Origin: Gnetum montanum
Taxonomy: Eukaryota > Streptophyta > Gnetopsida > Gnetales > Gnetaceae
Direction of reading: 5' to 3'
Assembly: GCA_015680685.1 (NCBI GenBank)
Contig: MNCI01010184.1
Location: 127,020 to 191,019 of the forward strand
DNA: 64,000 bases
The notes under the pieces are model-generated. The model had not been told where the DNA came from. It searched no databases and saw only the letters and a list, made by a program, of their open reading frames with translations. Both the position numbers and the translations under genes were made by a program. Positions 21,172 through 31,263 of the stretch are shown here, one piece after another. Each line of letters opens with the position of its first letter. Within the stretch, counting starts at the first letter, position 1.

Positions 21172-22282
21172 TGTTGATGCATAAATTTTGGTCACACCAA
21201 CACCGGGAAAGAAAACTCGTTTTAGGAGACTATTGCCTAGGGCGCCTCCCGTATGGGTACGAAACCCGGGAATAGTAGGGCTAGATGGCCTTTTGCAAAT
21301 AAGCTAGAAAGAAATTTGAGATTTAAATTAAATAATTGTCTTCAATACAATAAGTAATTAAAAGAACTGAATTTTGCCTGATCCCACTGACGTTGCTGGT
21401 TTGTGACTGTCGATGGTATCCACTGCTGGGCAGGAAGACTGTGATCGCCACGAGAGAGGGAGAGAGAGAAAAAGAGAGAGAGAGAGAGAATGCCCACTAC
21501 AATCCGCAACAGGGCAACAACTACAGTTCTCAAAGCCTGCGGTCGTTTGTCTCCTTTGTGCACCATCGCAGAGAGGAAGATTGTCCACCCACGTCTGCAC
21601 CACCATGACAAGCTCTTGCCATCGCCGAGAAGACACGCAAGCATCTTGATTTTGAACCACTGGCTCCTGGCTTAGACCCTCCTCGAAGATCAACTACAAA
21701 CTTGTGAAAAAGAAAAGAAAAGAAAAGAAGGAAACAATTGCTTAGTGGAGAGGAAGTTGCCCCTTCAGACTAATAGCCAAAGCCTGTTTTGGGACCTCTC
21801 CCTCCTCCCCATTTAGATCCTCCTCTAAACACCATTTTATAGCTGCTGCAACCATCAATAATGATGGCTACGTTCTCTAATTTAAGTGCCCACTACGTCC
21901 ATAACTTCCAAAACGTCTACCATTAATGACTGTAACCACCATTATTAATAATTGGTTTCACCACCATTAATAATTGAAATCATCATCATCAACAACCGTA
22001 ACCGCCATCACTAATAATTGGTGCCCACTATGTCCATAACTTCCAAAACGTCTACCATTAATGACCTCATTGTTAATAATTGGTACCGTCATCATCAACA
22101 ATCGTAACCGCCACCATTAATAATTATAGCCACCACCATTAATAATTGGTTCCGCCACTATTAATAATTGTCACCTAATAGTTTAAATGCTCACTACTTG
22201 CATGATTTTTATTGTGGTTATTAAGAGAGAGAGACATTGATAATCATGGCCCCATGAGAGAATGGGAGTGTTGACATCAACA
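21172..22282 (-). repeat. Solo LTR in receptor kinase exon 2
   Basis: Starts TGTTGATGCATAAA and ends with the palindrome TGTTGACATCAACA on the plus strand, so the LTR reads on the minus strand. It contains the first arm of the conserved stem-loop (21,226-21,234), the second arm being partly deleted. No internal region is attached. Flanks are gatgt and aatgc, so a clean 5-bp target duplication is not seen. Copy 2 is uninterrupted at this point (42,381). A minus-strand TATA-like site lies near 21,840. AATAATTG-rich short repeats occur at 21,950-22,170. Confidence 0.85.
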
Positions 22283-23341
22283 AATGCTACATCTACGTAA
22301 GCAATACAAGTGGCTACTATATCAGGTGAGAAAAGTGTACATTTATTATAAAATCTTAACATGTTTGCAACACGTTTTTATTGCTCTGCAAAATGTTTTG
22401 CATATTCATCATATTGATATATTCAAGATGACTTGAAGGTTTGAAATTGAATTGTTTGATAGCGTGTCATCGTCATCATCATTGAAGCTTTGTCTTACCA
22501 AAATGAGTTCATTATATGAGTTTTCTTTTGCCATTATGCTTATCTATCTGTGATTTCTTCAATAATTTTTTAGTATTTTCAGTGTCTTTTTTGTCTGGTA
22601 ATTTTTTAACTCTATTCTTTGTTATTTTGACTTTCGGTGGGTTTCCTGATAGTGATGTGATAACCGTTTCCTCTTTTGAGTTTATTTAAAGTTTAAACTT
22701 TTGTGTGCGTGCTTGTGCACTACCAGGTACAACACTGATAAGTTTGATCGAAGGTGGTGGTCTCATGACTTCAGTGACCATGATCTAAGAAGTTCACACG
22801 AGACTTCTATAAACATGAGCGGAACACCTAATTTGCCTCCTTCTGTAATGGAAGCAAGCATGATCTTAAACAGCAGTTGGACCCTCAGCTTCCTCAAGCA
22901 TTTTGAACACAGGCCAACATTGTTCTTTTACTACTTCGCTCAGTTTTGGAAGGATAAGACATTATCAAGTTTTGGAAGGACAAGACATTATCCAATTTTA
23001 ATGTTTCTATGGAGGATGTAAATGTGAATGTTAGCATACGAGATACATACACTACTGTACAAGTTGCCATGATGCCCAAAAGAAAGCTTGAGAGTTATAG
23101 AGTAACTTTCACTCTAGTTACAGTTGATACATATGCAATCCTCAATGCTTACGAAGTCTATCATATTATGCAATCGGATCCCTTGACCAACCCAATCGAT
23201 GGTGAGAACCAAGCTATTAAAGTAGTGTAGCAATGAAAATATACATGTTGGTGCGAACTGGGAAGGGAACTACTAATTTGTGTGTTTTTGACATTAACAG
23301 TTTCAACAAGACATTTGCCTTGAATTTTTCAACATGGAAGT
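22283..23341 (+). pseudogene. Malectin-like domain, second part, copy 1
   Basis: Exon 2 resumes as YVSNTSGYYIR and ends at the donor after 22,325. Exon 3 starts at 22,727 with YNTDKFDRRWW and holds LPPSVMEASMILNSSW and FFYYFAQF, typical of the second malectin-like half. The 26-bp tandem duplication at 22,943/22,969 shifts the frame. The exon ends near 23,225 (DGENQAIKVV). The next exon begins at about 23,300 and is cut after FALNFST by the LTR at 23,342. Confidence 0.75.
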
Positions 23342-23517
23342 TGTTGAGGCCAACCTCACCCATGCTAGGCATAGGGCCTTGTTTGAACAAGTTTAATATC
23401 ACAAAAATCAAAAGTCGTACAGTATTGACATGTCAAGCCCTCATGGTTTAAATTAAATGTACTTTCATGGGCTTGAATAACCCATAAATTGTAAAATGCA
23501 ATGTACCTGGTTAAAAA

Positions 23518-23700
23518 ATGCAACTATCCAACACTCATCCAACTCGTGCACAACTATCCAACACAGATACATTGAACCTGGTCAAAGAATGCAACTATCC
23601 AACACACATCCAACTCGTGCACAACTATCCAACACAGATACATTGAACCTAGTCAAAGAATGCAACTATCCAACATACATCCAACTCGTGTCAACTATCC
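23518..23700 (+). repeat. 71-bp tandem repeat in LTR U3
   Basis: Units begin atgcaactatccaaca at 23,518, 23,589 and 23,660; the last is incomplete. Inside each unit a shorter block (caactatccaacac) recurs. The same array is at 28,688-28,870 in the 3' LTR, as expected of paired LTRs. It lies about 90 bp upstream of the TATA box. Confidence 0.75.
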
Positions 23701-24413
23701 ATGGGACACATGTTGCTAGATCTGCTTTCTTCTCATCTCACAGCCGTTGATTCCATTCTTGAATTTCGTGCCTGAGCCTGGTCCAACCCTATAAATACCC
23801 TATCAATTCACATAAATAAAGGAGGGGCCAGAGCCTGCAACGACCATTTTTTGTTCTGCTGGCAAGCAACACCGATAGCGGAGGCGTTTTCGGCAGTCTT
23901 CTCTCTTCTACCGGCAAGCGTCAGAACACGGCAGGAGCGTGAAACGCGCGATGAACATCAATAGCAGTTGTAGGAAGATTGCAGATGACAGTGTGTTTGC
24001 CCTGCAGTAGCAATTGTTGAATGACGATTTTCTATTTTCTTAGACAGAAATAGACGTTTTCTTTTTTTTTTTCTTTTCTGCCCACGCGGCAGAGACCAAC
24101 ACCCAACAGCGGCTGTGCCAATGTGGATGCCGTGAGGGGTGTCAGTAGAAGTCTTTCTTTCTGCCTATAAACAAAAACCTGGCAGAGACAGGTTGTATGC
24201 ACATCGTTTTGTTCTTTATTTATTTGCTTTCAAACAACAGGACAAATTTTTCTCTCTATNTATTATTATTTGCATTTTATTTTTAATTATTTATTGTACT
24301 CTTTTAAATTGCACAAATTATTTAACTTTTCAATATTCTTATTAAATTTAAAGCTTTTAATATTTTGTTTAAAATATTGTTATTATTGTTTTGTCACATA
24401 GCTCTTTCCAGCT

Positions 24414-24468
24414 GAGACTATTCTCAGGTTTCCGTACCCATACAGGAGACGCCCTAAGCAATAGTCTC
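24414..24468 (+). other. Conserved LTR stem-loop
   Basis: Arms GAGACTATT (24,414-24,422) and AATAGTCTC (24,460-24,468) enclose a loop with TACCCATACAGGAG. This is the plus-strand counterpart of the structures at 10,920 and 33,489. It ends 54 bp before the LTR end. Confidence 0.6.
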
Positions 24469-24528
24469 CTAAAATGAGCTTTCACAAGTATTGGCGACAT
24501 ATCCAAAATTTACGCATTAACACCTTTT

Positions 24529-24545
24529 TGGCGCTAGAAGGAGGG
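24529..24545 (+). other. Primer-binding site
   Basis: TGGCGCTAGAAGGAGGG, 6 bp after the LTR end. It is identical over 17 bases to the site at 60,542 of the Tat-like element with full gag. The positions 24,546-25,055 that follow are an AT-rich leader without coding content. Confidence 0.82.
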
Positions 24546-25055
24546 TAGTTTCTCAACCTTTTTTTTTATTTTCCTTTTATGTTTCTTCTTTTTTTTAGAA
24601 AAAAAATTATTATCATTTTTTTACTGTTTTTTTTATTTTTGCCTCCCTATTTTCAGTTTTATTACTCTATTTTAGTTTCATTTTCAAATCTCCAAATTTA
24701 TATTCTAGCAATCCTTTTTTTTAATTTATTTTTCTGAAATTTAATTGAGCTGATTTAAATCATTTTCCTTTTAATTTACTTTTCTGAAATTTTGTAATTT
24801 CAATTTTACTTTAAAAAGATAAAAATAAAAATAAAAACATTCAAATATTTTTTTTCATTTTCTTTAATTTTCACAGTTTATTAGCATTTTACATTTTCTG
24901 TTATTTTTCATTTTATGAGTGACTTTTCTTACGGAATATCTTAACAAAGAACTCATACTCCTACACCTAGTCAATCAGCTACTCATCAATGTACTTTGAG
25001 AAAACAATGAGCTTCACTTTTTTTAAGTTCAATTCCTAAAAAACCTCGGACTAAG

Positions 25056-26090
25056 ATGGCAGCCCATCAACCCCTAGCTTCCTTAGTAAGAAACCCTTTT
25101 AATTTTCATAACTACCATGACATACCAAAATCCCTTCAGAACATAAATCTGTTCTTCGATCCTACAACCCCTACGAATGATGCCCGCCAACACATACAAT
25201 GTTTTGAAACCTTATTAGGGATCCACAACATTGTACATAATGATGTGGCATGCAGGGTGTTTGTAACAACATTTAGAACCAAAGTAACCTAATGGTTCTT
25301 AATGCTTTGTGATGCCTCTATTAACACATAGCAAGAATTCAAAAACAAGTTTTTGAATCAATTTAACAAATTTACAAGCCCTGCTATCAGATCAAGCAAC
25401 TTTACCAGCCTAAGAAAGCTACCTGGGGAAAATGTTAGGGATTATAACCTTAGATTTCTTCATCAACTAGCCTATGTGTCAAATGAGTTGCAACCACAAC
25501 CAGATGGTATCCTCAACTTCTATCTCTCTACTATTGATCCATTCTTCGCTTATGCTATCTGATATGATCGCAACATAACAGAAATACAAGGTGCGATGTC
25601 AAAAGCTGTGGAATTAGAGCAAATAACCCTTATAAATAGCATCCAAACCCAATTTGGGATGATGAGTGTTAGTAACCCTATGCAATCGAACCCACTCCTA
25701 CCAACTTTTCAAATGTCTAATGTTATGCCTCAAGCTGTTTCTCCCTTTGAATCAACTCAACCTTTAAGTAATTACTTACAAGGCCCAATGTCCTCTTCAT
25801 TCTTACCATCCAACACTGGTTTGAATGATAACCAATCAAAAGCCTTGATTCAATCCATTATCAACCCAAACGGGACATCAAATTCTGTTGAACCACCAAC
25901 CCAAACTCAAAATCAGATGACCCAAATACTCACATCAATACAAAAACTATTCAATGAAGTGGTTGAGTTAAAGAGAAACAATAAAAAAAAGCCCTATACA
26001 ATCAAAAAAACCAAGTGCATCAATTAACGATGATTATTGTCGTCTTCATAATACGAGGCAACATTCTGAAGAGACTTGTCCTCAATTCAC
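25056..26090 (+). pseudogene. gag of non-autonomous Tat-like element (broken)
   Basis: Starts MAAHQPLASLVRNPFNFHNY. The body has SLQNINLFFDPTTPTNDARQ, then FKNKFLNQFNKFTSPAIRSS and KLPGENVRDYNLRFLHQLAY, which is the arrangement of the retrotransposon capsid domain. A zinc-knuckle-like C-x2-H..H-x4-C segment (CRLHNTRQHSEETC) lies near 26,037-26,080. Stops occur near 25,290, 25,330 and 25,560, and a frame change near 26,025. It would form the virus-like particle shell; it is now broken. Confidence 0.72.
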
Positions 26091-26094
26091 GGCA

Positions 26095-27234
26095 TTGTAT
26101 GGTGACAATACCCAAGGGCAACAAAATGGAAAAACCCCTATCATGGTTCTTGATGTACCTCATGAGACAGAAAATAAAGAGGTTTCCTCATTAGAACAAG
26201 TTATGGTAGGCGATCCTAACCCACACAACACTCGCTACCGCAAAATTAGTGACATTATGAATGTTACACAACAACAAACTAGGAACAATTCCTATACACC
26301 TCCAAACAGAAGAGTTCCTAATTAAAACAATGCAAACAACCAATTCGGGTCATCCCAAGTAATTGCCCCACAACGACCAAACCCCCCATCTGTACTTAGA
26401 AGAGTTCCATCTCAACAAGAAGCCAAAGATGAACATAAGAATTATGATTTGGTTGAGGACTTAAAAAGAGTTAAAGCCAACATTTCGATGTATGACCTCC
26501 TACACTTTAACGAAATGAAAGAACTGATTCAGGATATGGTTCATATACCCGTAGCCCAAAGAGAAAAATCCCCAATTCCCGAAAGGCAAGTTCACTTTGC
26601 AGAAAGTCCTAACACATTATCAGTACAAAATGTGAATAATTCCATGTTTAGCAAAAAGGACCATCCCCCTTTCCTAACCACTTTGATTATTTTAAGAAAG
26701 AATGTCCATAACTGTTTAATGGATTTCGATGCAACTATTAGTGTTATGCCTCTTGATGTTTGTAACGCTTTAGGAGCACAAATGATACCACAAACTAGAA
26801 GTGTGATTCAACTCGATGGATCTAGCGTACCTGTGGTAGGCTTATTAAAAGGAACAAAGGTACAACTTAAGAAAAACCCTACATTTACATGTTATACGGA
26901 TATCCTAGTAGTTGACATGAAACCCACATATGGTGTGCTCTTATCTAGGACTTTTGGAGCTAAGTTTGTGGGCTTCTTTAGGTCAGATTTCTTGAAATTA
27001 TTGATCCCTATCAAAGGAAAATCTGAATACATGACTATACCCCAAGAACCCTTCTACAAACAAGTAGTGACAACCTTGGATCAAAAAAATCAATCTTTGG
27101 AAGATCGAAATGCTAATCTTTATGTTGGGGTTATTGAGGTCGAGTGTAGTGAACATGTTGAAAATTACTATGAGTGGAACTACAGAAAATCCTATCTCTT
27201 TTGCAGATCCCATCCAATCCTATCAAAGTTCTAG
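26095..27234 (+). pseudogene. Linker and aspartic protease of Tat-like element
   Basis: The linker has VPHETENKEVSSLEQVMVG. The long open stretch 26,449-27,234 carries SMYDLLHFNEMKELIQDMV, then the protease core with LMDFDATISVMPLDVC in place of LMDSGATISVMP, QMIPQTRSVIQLDG, and GVLLSRTFGAKF near the end. The active-site Gly is Asp, so catalysis is doubtful even where the frame is open. A frame change between 27,110 and 27,230 separates it from the tail. Confidence 0.75.
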
Positions 27235-27808
27235 AGAAGGTGAAGAAAACTATGGAGACACCTTGCCTTATCAACAACACAATGGATTTTTTCTAAGTGA
27301 TCCACCACCTTTAGGGGAAGACAAAGATATAAATAAGACCTTACCTCTTAAAACATTTGAAGGTGTGCTAAATTTTAATAACACATCCATGGAACATTCT
27401 CCTAGAAAAGCTATATCCGGTGACCCACCAAAACCTAGACCTATCATTGAAACTTATATTAAAGAAAAACTTTACAGAAAAAGATCAAGCAAGATAAGTG
27501 TATGTCTTGATTTTCATAATCTTAAGCATCAACAAATTGTCAAGAGATGGTTCGATAAAAAATATGCAGCTAAAAAATTTCAAGTAGGTGATCTAGCCCT
27601 TAAAAGGGATAGAGCGTCTGGTCAAACTAGCCCTCAAATTAAGTTTTCCCCTATGTGGTCAAGTCCATTCCAAATTGGAGACATCACTACCCCAAATGTG
27701 TTTAAGATTGCTGATTTGCAAGAATATAGGTTGAATAGGAATTTTAATGCATTTCATTTGAAACACTTCTACTCAGGTACCCCACGTGGGCATTTGGTAG
27801 ATTCTTAG
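27110..27808 (+). pseudogene. Acidic linker and integrase-like C-terminal tail
   Basis: 232 open codons. The first part is an acidic, Pro-rich linker (DPPPLGEDKDINKTLPLKTF). The second half, from about 27,520, is QIVKRWFDKKYAAKKFQVGD, then KFSPMWSSPFQIGDI, NVFKIADLQEYRLNRNFNAF, and HLKHFYSG, ending PRGHLVDS. This is the C-terminal domain wording of Ty3/Tat integrases, but the HHCC finger and DDE core are absent. The join between linker and tail is the same as in the minus-strand copies, so the deletion is ancestral to the family. Confidence 0.75.
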
Positions 27809-28512
27809 TTGCATGTTTTCTTCCCCTTTTTCTTTGCATTTCATATGTATATTGTTGTGTTTCCATATTTTTCTTACATTTTCATCATTTCTTTCTTAGC
27901 ATATTATTTTGATTATTGTGTTCTTCATATGATTTTAATAATCATTTGTCATTTAAGTTACTTGATATTGGGTCATGTTAACACCATTGGAAAATAATGT
28001 AGGTATAATATAACTTACTATTACTATAATATGATGCTATAAAATCTGCTCTATATTTTATAAATACCGTGACACTTTCCAATTGATTCCAAGGTTTCAG
28101 TTTATTTGTTATGTTTGATTATGGAGCATTTGACTTATACAAAGTTATCATGTTATCATCATGATCATGTGAGTGTAGGATATGTGATGTTGAAGAGTGG
28201 TTAATCATAATTACTAGGTGACCTTGGAAAATTATATCCTTTCCTCTCATAAGCCCAAGCCTCTCATATATATATATAATTACACATATATATCTATAAA
28301 TCTTAGTTAAAATAATAATAAATTATATTTTTATATTTGAATGGTTATTTGGATGGCCTATGTCGATGTCTCTTTTGATTATTTGATTATTTTGATCATG
28401 TTTAGAACATTATAGTTTACTTTTATATTGTTTTTGATTTCCCATTTTTGCATTTTCATTCAGAATTTTTTAGTTTTTGGACTTGCATGCAATCTGTCGT
28501 TTGGGGGCTAAG
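27809..28512 (+). other. 3' untranslated region and polypurine tract
   Basis: About 700 bp of AT-rich sequence with no coding content between the tail stop and the 3' LTR. It aligns with 6,711-7,125 and 11,909-13,220 in minus orientation. It ends with gtttgggggctaag (28,499-28,512), the plus-strand priming tract. A short (at)n run is at 28,268-28,290. Confidence 0.7.
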
Positions 28513-30200
28513 TGTTGAGGCCAACCTCACCCATGCTAGGCATAGGGCCTTGTTTGAACAAGTTTAATATCACAAAAATCAAAAGTCATACAGTATTGAC
28601 ATGTCAAGCCCTCTTAGTCTAAATTAAATGTACTTTCATGAGCTTGAATAACCCATAAATTGTAAAATGCAATGTACCTGGTCAAAAAATGCAACTATTC
28701 AACACACATCCAACTCGTGCACAACTATCCAACATAGATACATTGAACTTGGTCAAAGAATGCAACTATCCAACACACATCCAACTCATGCACAACTATC
28801 CAACACAGATACATTGAACTTGGTCAAAGAATGCAACTATCCAACACACATCCAACTCGTGCCAACTATCCATGGGACACATGTTGCTAGATCTGCTTTA
28901 TTCTCATCTCACAGTCGTTGATTCCATTCTTGAATTTTGTGCCCGAGCTCGGTCCAACCCTATAAATACCTTGTCAATTCACATAAATAGAGGAGGGGCC
29001 AACGCGGACACATAAATAGAGAAGAGACCAACACCCAACGCGGACACCGTGAGGGGTGTCAGTAGAAGTCTTTCTTTCTACCTATAAACAAAAACCTAGC
29101 AGAGATAAGTTGTATGCACATCGTTTTGTTCTTTATTTATTTGCTTTCAAACAACAGGACAAATTTTTCTCTTTGCCATCTTCAAGAGCAAAAGCAGCCG
29201 CGGTGGTATGGCAGATAACTTTTACAGTTTTCAATATTATTATTTGCATTTTATTTTGAATTATTTATTGTACTCTTTTAAATTGCACAAATTATTTAAC
29301 TTTTCAATATTCTTATTAAATTTAAAGTTTTTAATATTTTATTTAAAATATTTTTATTATTGAAACTATTTTCAGTTTCATACCCATACAGCGGTAATCC
29401 TCTAAAACGAGTTTTCACACCCCCAGAGGAGTACGTAACGTGTGGAGAATCTTCCGTTTTAGAACGACGCCCGTTGCCTAAAAAAAGGGGACTCGTTCCG
29501 TGCGCCAAGACATCAGTCAATTGACAAAGACTTTGTCTATTTTCATAACACCGTACCGTACCAGGTTTTCAATGCACACTCGAATCGGATAGTTGGGTTG
29601 GTTGCGGTACGTGAGTTCGACGACAGGAGCGGGAAGTGAGTTACGGAGGGTGGTGCCCCGCCCCGGCCCTACGTTACCCTGAATGGACATTGAACTGTTT
29701 TACCCTGATTTTGTGGCATAAATGCTTTTCGCTGACCCATCTTTCTCATGGAAAGTGTTTTTATACCTCCATCTACAGCGGCTGCGAGCTCCGGCTAACC
29801 ACATGGTTTTTTGGCATTTCTTCAAAGTCCCTGGGACTGACCTGGAATGGTTTTAAATGAGGTGTTTTTCCGTGAAAAAAGGGCAGTACGTAACGCATAG
29901 TCGGCTGGCAACGCTGATGGAAATTGCTGCCTGGTTTTTGTTCATCACAAAGTGGAATGCTAGGTCGGTACCTCAAACTAGTCGAACCAGATACCATAGT
30001 CCAATGATGGATCATCTCGAATGCAGTCCCTCTCCCACGCATTCGGTAACCCGTCGGAGTACCGCACCTACGTGCGCGAGGCATCAGTCAGCTACCTTAA
30101 CAGCTGGCATCGGTCACCTACCGGCCTACCTTAACAGCCGGCATCTGTCAGCTACCCAACGGAACCGTGCCTTTGTGGCGTATCCAAAATTTATGCTGCA
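28513..30200 (+). repeat. 3' LTR of Tat-like element, with insertion
   Basis: Begins TGTTGAGGCCAACC and ends tccaaaatttatgctgca at 30,200. It is nearly the same as the 5' LTR up to about 29,010 and from 29,040 to 29,400, but lacks the segment equivalent to 23,840-24,110. It carries a foreign block of about 750 bp between 29,420 and 30,175. The stem-loop is degenerate (gaaactatt at 29,361). Confidence 0.78.
29420..30175. other. Unidentified 750-bp insertion in 3' LTR
   Basis: Sequence between gttttcacacc and ggcgtatccaaaa that has no counterpart in the other LTRs. It is more GC-rich than its surroundings, contains TACGTAACG twice (29,430 and 29,888), and short repeats of GGCATC.GTCA.CTACC at 30,082-30,160. 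No terminal inverted repeat or poly(A) end is obvious. Open frames in it show no recognisable domain. Confidence 0.55.
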
Positions 30201-30477
30201 GTTTGAAACGCGGATATCTAAATTTTTTAATAAAAAATATATGTTATCTTTTGACGTGACGTGTTTTGAGCTTTATAGGAATTTCTCCGGCGCTTAATCT
30301 TAGCGGTCATATACCTCAAACACTTGGAATTTCTGAGTATTTAGAACATATGTATGTTCAAATTACACCGACTTTTATGATGCATGTTCTTGAATTAACT
30401 TGAGAAAAATACGAAAAGCATTGGTTTTGTCATTACGCATGTGGGACTGATGGGTGTTTTCAACTTTTCTTTGGCAG

Positions 30478-31178
30478 AGATCTGTCCAATAACCGTTTAA
30501 CAGGAGCCATTCCAGATCTTTCTAAGCTTACCCAAGTAAAGATTTTGTAAGTTAATTCACTTGCTTGCATTGGACCGTTTCATTCATTTGTCTAGGATAA
30601 ACACTAACAATTGCATGATCTGATGAAGAAATTTACAAAACAACAACCTCAGTGGTACACTTCATAACTGGCTGAGCACACTGAAAGCTCTTGCAAAATT
30701 GTAAGCGAGTCTTCTGGCAATCATTCTCTTATATTTAATAACCCATAGAACTATCATGTTTTTCATATTGTGAAACACTCAAATGACAGGTCAATTCAGA
30801 ACAATAATTTTTCTGGAGAAATTCCAGATCATCTTATTAGTAAAGACCTGCAATTCAAGTAAAGATCTCTTTATAGATTTGAAGATCCCGTAATGAAATT
30901 TAAAAAGAGCATTCGATTTATATTTTTAATTTTTAATTTTTTTGATGTTGTTGCAGTTACAGCGGCAATCCAAACCTTCGGATTCCCAAACAAAGTCAGA
31001 ATGACAATGGGCGGAATTCAAAACAAGCTCAGACCAACAAAAGATTGAGAAGAGGAATCATTATTGAATCTACATTGGGGGCAGTCTTTGCATGCATTGT
31101 TTTAGCCATGGTTCTTGTTGTTAGCGCTGTTAAAATGAGAGGCATGCGCCACCAAATCTTGCTTTAAAAAGGCACAGG
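30478..31178 (+). pseudogene. LRRs and membrane helix, receptor kinase copy 1
   Basis: Three LRR exons of 69, 72 and 69 nt: 30,478-30,546 (DLSNNRLTGAIPDLSKL), 30,629-30,700 (LQNNNLSGTLHNWLSTLKAL) and 30,790-30,858 (SIQNNNFSGEIPDHL). The next exon, 30,957-31,178, codes a juxtamembrane segment and the helix STLGAVFACIVLAMVLVVSA, then a stop (TAA, near 31,165) that copy 2 lacks. Positions 30,201-30,477 are intron and align with 44,415-44,691. Confidence 0.8.
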
Positions 31179-31263
31179 TTAAATAGCTTGCTTTTTCTCT
31201 GTGATTTTGCTAATATATCGATCAACAGGATTTTCTAACCATGTAAAACGTTAGTTGCTGCCG

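Larger units (their letters stand above)
23342..24522 (+). repeat. 5' LTR of Tat-like element
   Basis: TGTTGAGGCCAACC at the start and CGCATTAACA at the end. TATA box near 23,790 (ccctataaatacc). Contains about 2.6 copies of a 71-bp direct repeat (from 23,518) and the U5 stem-loop at 24,414-24,468. A single N at 24,260 marks the place where about 60 bp present in the 3' LTR (29,175-29,235) is missing. Confidence 0.85.
23342..30200 (+). mobile_element. Non-autonomous Tat-like element with two LTRs
   Basis: The best preserved copy of the family: 5' LTR 23,342-24,522, PBS 24,529-24,545, gag 25,056-26,090, protease 26,449-27,230, linker and integrase-like tail 27,110-27,808, polypurine tract 28,499-28,512, 3' LTR 28,513-30,200. 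There is no room for and no trace of RT, RNase H or integrase core. It interrupts receptor kinase copy 1 at the malectin/LRR junction. Its flanks correspond to positions about 80 bp apart in copy 2 (44,332 and 44,415), so a small target loss accompanied or followed insertion. Confidence 0.85.

Noticed and set aside
21172-22282. Clean 5-bp target duplication of the solo LTR
   Set aside because: The flanks gatgt and aatgc agree at only three positions, so none is claimed.
23518-23700. CRISPR-like appearance of regularly spaced repeats
   Set aside because: Units are contiguous 71-bp tandem repeats without unique spacers, in a plant LTR.
23496-23750. 84-codon frame also found at 28,667-28,921
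   Set aside because: It lies in the 71-bp repeats of paired LTRs, and its conservation only reflects LTR identity.
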